Shown here: one piece after another, positions 5,577 through 7,339 of the stretch
How the letters are laid out: the number at the start of each line of letters is the position of its first letter
How positions within the stretch are numbered: position 1 is the stretch's first letter
From: an uncultured Amylibacter sp.
GTDB taxonomy: Bacteria; Pseudomonadota; Alphaproteobacteria; Rhodobacterales; Rhodobacteraceae
NCBI GenBank assembly: GCA_938001995.1
Contig: CALLAV010000312.1
Coordinates: forward strand, 1 to 7,339
DNA: 7,339 bases
Reading direction: 5' to 3'
Program-made: the position numbers and the translations under genes
The notes under the pieces: generated by a model
The model's database searches: none
What the model saw: the letters and a program-made list of their open reading frames with translations, nothing else
Told to the model about the DNA's origin: nothing

Positions 5577-7339
5577 GTGCTGCGTTTCATATTAAACATT
5601 TTTGGCTGGTTTTTCAGTGCTGCAACCATTGGTGCAGTATTCATCGTCATGATCCTTGGCGGTGTCTTCTGGATGTACGGCCGCGATCTGCCTGATCACC
5701 AAGCCCTTGCAAGCTATGAACCTGCAACCATCAGCCGTGTTTATTCCATCCAAGGGCGCGTTATGGACGAATTCGCCCGCGAGCGGCGTATGTTTACGCC
5801 CGCAGATGAAATTCCTGATGTGGTGAAACAGGCGTTTGTCAGCGCGGAAGACAAGAATTTTTATGAACACAAAGGCTATGACCTTTTGGGCATTGGTTCG
5901 GCGGCGTTAGATGCGGCGCGGGGCGGGCGGTTGCGCGGGGCCTCTACCATCACGCAGCAGGTCATGAAGAACTTTTTGCTGGATGGGTCGCGCTCGTTCG
6001 AGCGTAAGATCAAGGAAATTATTCTGGCCAGCCGTCTGGAAACCACGCTGAGCAAAGATGAAATCCTAGAATTGTATCTGAACGAAATTTTCCTTGGTCA
6101 AAACTCGTACGGGGTTACCGCGGCAGCGGACACGTATTTTGGCAAGAACCTCGAAGAACTGACGGTGGCAGAAGCCGCATATTTAGCAGCCCTTCCCAAA
6201 GCGCCAAGCCAATATCATCCCGTCCGTCAGATCGAACGTGCTATGAACCGACGCAATTTTGTTTTGCGCGAAATGTTTGAAAACGGGTACATTGACCAAG
6301 CCGTTTATGAAGCCTCCAAAGCGGGTACGCTGCGCACGGTACAATCTGGGGATTATGCGTCGACGCGTTCTGAACGACCGCCGCGTGACTATTTCACAGA
6401 TGAAATTCGGCGCCAGTTGTCTGGTGATTTTGGTGAAGAGGAATTCTTTGGTGGCGGTCTTACGATCCGCGCGACGATGGATCCAACCCTGCAAGACGAA
6501 GCGGCCAAGGCGTTGCGCACGGGTCTAGAAAAATACGACCGCAATCTGGGCATCTATCGCGGCACAAAAGAAAAGATCGACGCCGCCCTTTTGAGCGAAG
6601 AAGCCACTTGGCGCGAGGCGCTGGGTAAAACAGGGTTGGCGCGTGATATCCCACGCTGGAAACCCGCAGTGGTGCTGGCTGTTGGCGATAATTCCGCACG
6701 TATCGGCATCGAAGGCGAACCCGAAGATGCAGACGGACATTTCTTGTCGATGAAGGATTTGGGGCGCTGGCGTCCTGTTTTGGAAAATGGCCGTGCTGGC
6801 AAGAAAGCCCGCAAGCCTGCTGATTTGCTTGCGGTTGGTGATGTGATCCACATTCGGGCCGTAACAAGCGATGCGGATGGCTCTTTCGTGCGCTGGTCGC
6901 TGCGCCAAGTACCGCGTATTCAGGGCGGGTTTATGGCGATGGACACCAACACGGGCCGCGTCTTGGCCATGCAGGGTGGATTTTCCTATCAGCATTCGGT
7001 GTTCAACCGCGCCACGCAGGCCGCCCGCCAGCCTGGCTCCAGCTTTAAACCCTTTGTGTATGCCTCTGCGCTCGACAGCGGATATTATCCCAGCACGATT
7101 GTTGTGGATGCCCCGATTGAGGTGCAGACGCCACAAGGGCTATGGCGGCCAAAAAACGCATCGAACAAGTTTTATGGCCCTGCGCCACTGCGCACTGGGA
7201 TTGAACGCTCGCGAAACCTGATGACAATTCGTTTGGCGCAAGATGTGGGTATGAACGTTGTGGCCGATTATGCCGAACGGTTTGGCGTATACAACGACAT
7301 GAACCAAGTGCTGGCCAATTCGCTGGGTGCGCAAGAAAC
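5577..7339 (+). CDS. mrcA: Penicillin-binding protein 1A, bifunctional, 3' end outside window
   Basis: Class A PBP that polymerises lipid II into glycan strands and cross-links them on the outer face of the inner membrane. 587 codons are visible. A short cytoplasmic start and one membrane anchor (about 4-35) precede the GT51 glycosyltransferase domain (about 60-235), with catalytic E91 (SAEDKNFYEHKG) and E147 (RKIKE) and the GASTITQQ motif. A linker with an OB-like region (about 320-450) follows, then the transpeptidase with active serine S488 and K491 (SSFK) and the SxN motif S545-N547. The KTG motif and C-terminus lie beyond the window. The GTG at 5577 is chosen because AGGGA lies 7 nt upstream and it gives a V/MLRFIL start like roseobacter homologues; no ATG is available before residue 24. 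TTG at 5574 is less likely. Confidence 0.96.
   Translation, partial: MLRFILNIFGWFFSAATIGAVFIVMILGGVFWMYGRDLPDHQALASYEPATISRVYSIQGRVMDEFARERRMFTPADEIPDVVKQAFVSAEDKNFYEHKGYDLLGIGSAALDAARGGRLRGASTITQQVMKNFLLDGSRSFERKIKEIILASRLETTLSKDEILELYLNEIFLGQNSYGVTAAADTYFGKNLEELTVAEAAYLAALPKAPSQYHPVRQIERAMNRRNFVLREMFENGYIDQAVYEASKAGTLRTVQSGDYASTRSERPPRDYFTDEIRRQLSGDFGEEEFFGGGLTIRATMDPTLQDEAAKALRTGLEKYDRNLGIYRGTKEKIDAALLSEEATWREALGKTGLARDIPRWKPAVVLAVGDNSARIGIEGEPEDADGHFLSMKDLGRWRPVLENGRAGKKARKPADLLAVGDVIHIRAVTSDADGSFVRWSLRQVPRIQGGFMAMDTNTGRVLAMQGGFSYQHSVFNRATQAARQPGSSFKPFVYASALDSGYYPSTIVVDAPIEVQTPQGLWRPKNASNKFYGPAPLRTGIERSRNLMTIRLAQDVGMNVVADYAERFGVYNDMNQVLANSLGAQE

Noticed and set aside
6525..7136. 203-codon minus-strand frame inside mrcA.
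   Set aside because: Antisense shadow of the PBP1A coding frame, which has the conserved transpeptidase motifs on the plus strand.

Overview
The window looks like a chromosomal housekeeping segment of an alphaproteobacterium, most likely Rhodobacterales (a moderate-G+C, roseobacter-like lineage). The reasons are an RNase E whose S1 domain is split by a long acidic insert, an AMIN-type periplasmic amidase, a class A penicillin-binding protein with a typical roseobacter N-terminus, and CtrA-like TTAA-N7-TTAA sites. No mobile element, tRNA, rRNA or CRISPR array was seen.

Layout: (1) 1-2372, minus strand: ribonuclease E, start present, C-terminal end outside the window. (2) 2373-2860: a 488-bp divergent intergenic region. 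Its left part appears to be the rne leader. The leader holds a GAAA-tetraloop hairpin that buries a perfect AGGAGG, and an 11-codon upstream reading frame that overlaps the rne start codon. Its right part is the amidase control region, with two near-consensus CtrA sites and a small hairpin before the start codon. (3) 2861-4099, plus: exported N-acetylmuramoyl-L-alanine amidase. (4) 4188-5423, plus: soluble PAS histidine kinase with no response regulator beside it. (5) 5424-5576: a gap holding a good sigma-70-type promoter, with an 11-bp-phased direct repeat over its -35 box. (6) 5577-7339, plus: penicillin-binding protein 1A, cut off by the window end.

How they fit together: the amidase cuts stem peptides from peptidoglycan during daughter-cell separation, and PBP1A makes new glycan and cross-links it, so the plus-strand genes form a cell-wall block. 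As I recall, the usual neighbourhood in this group is rne / amidase / mrcA, so the kinase between the two wall genes is the unexpected member. The amidase and kinase may share a transcript (88-bp gap, no convincing terminator), while mrcA seems to have its own promoter.

Most novel-looking signals: the putative rne leader switch (hairpin, buried Shine-Dalgarno, overlapping mini-ORF), the paired CtrA sites in front of the amidase, and the kinase next to a tandem-repeat operator at mrcA. All regulatory claims are read from sequence alone and are untested.
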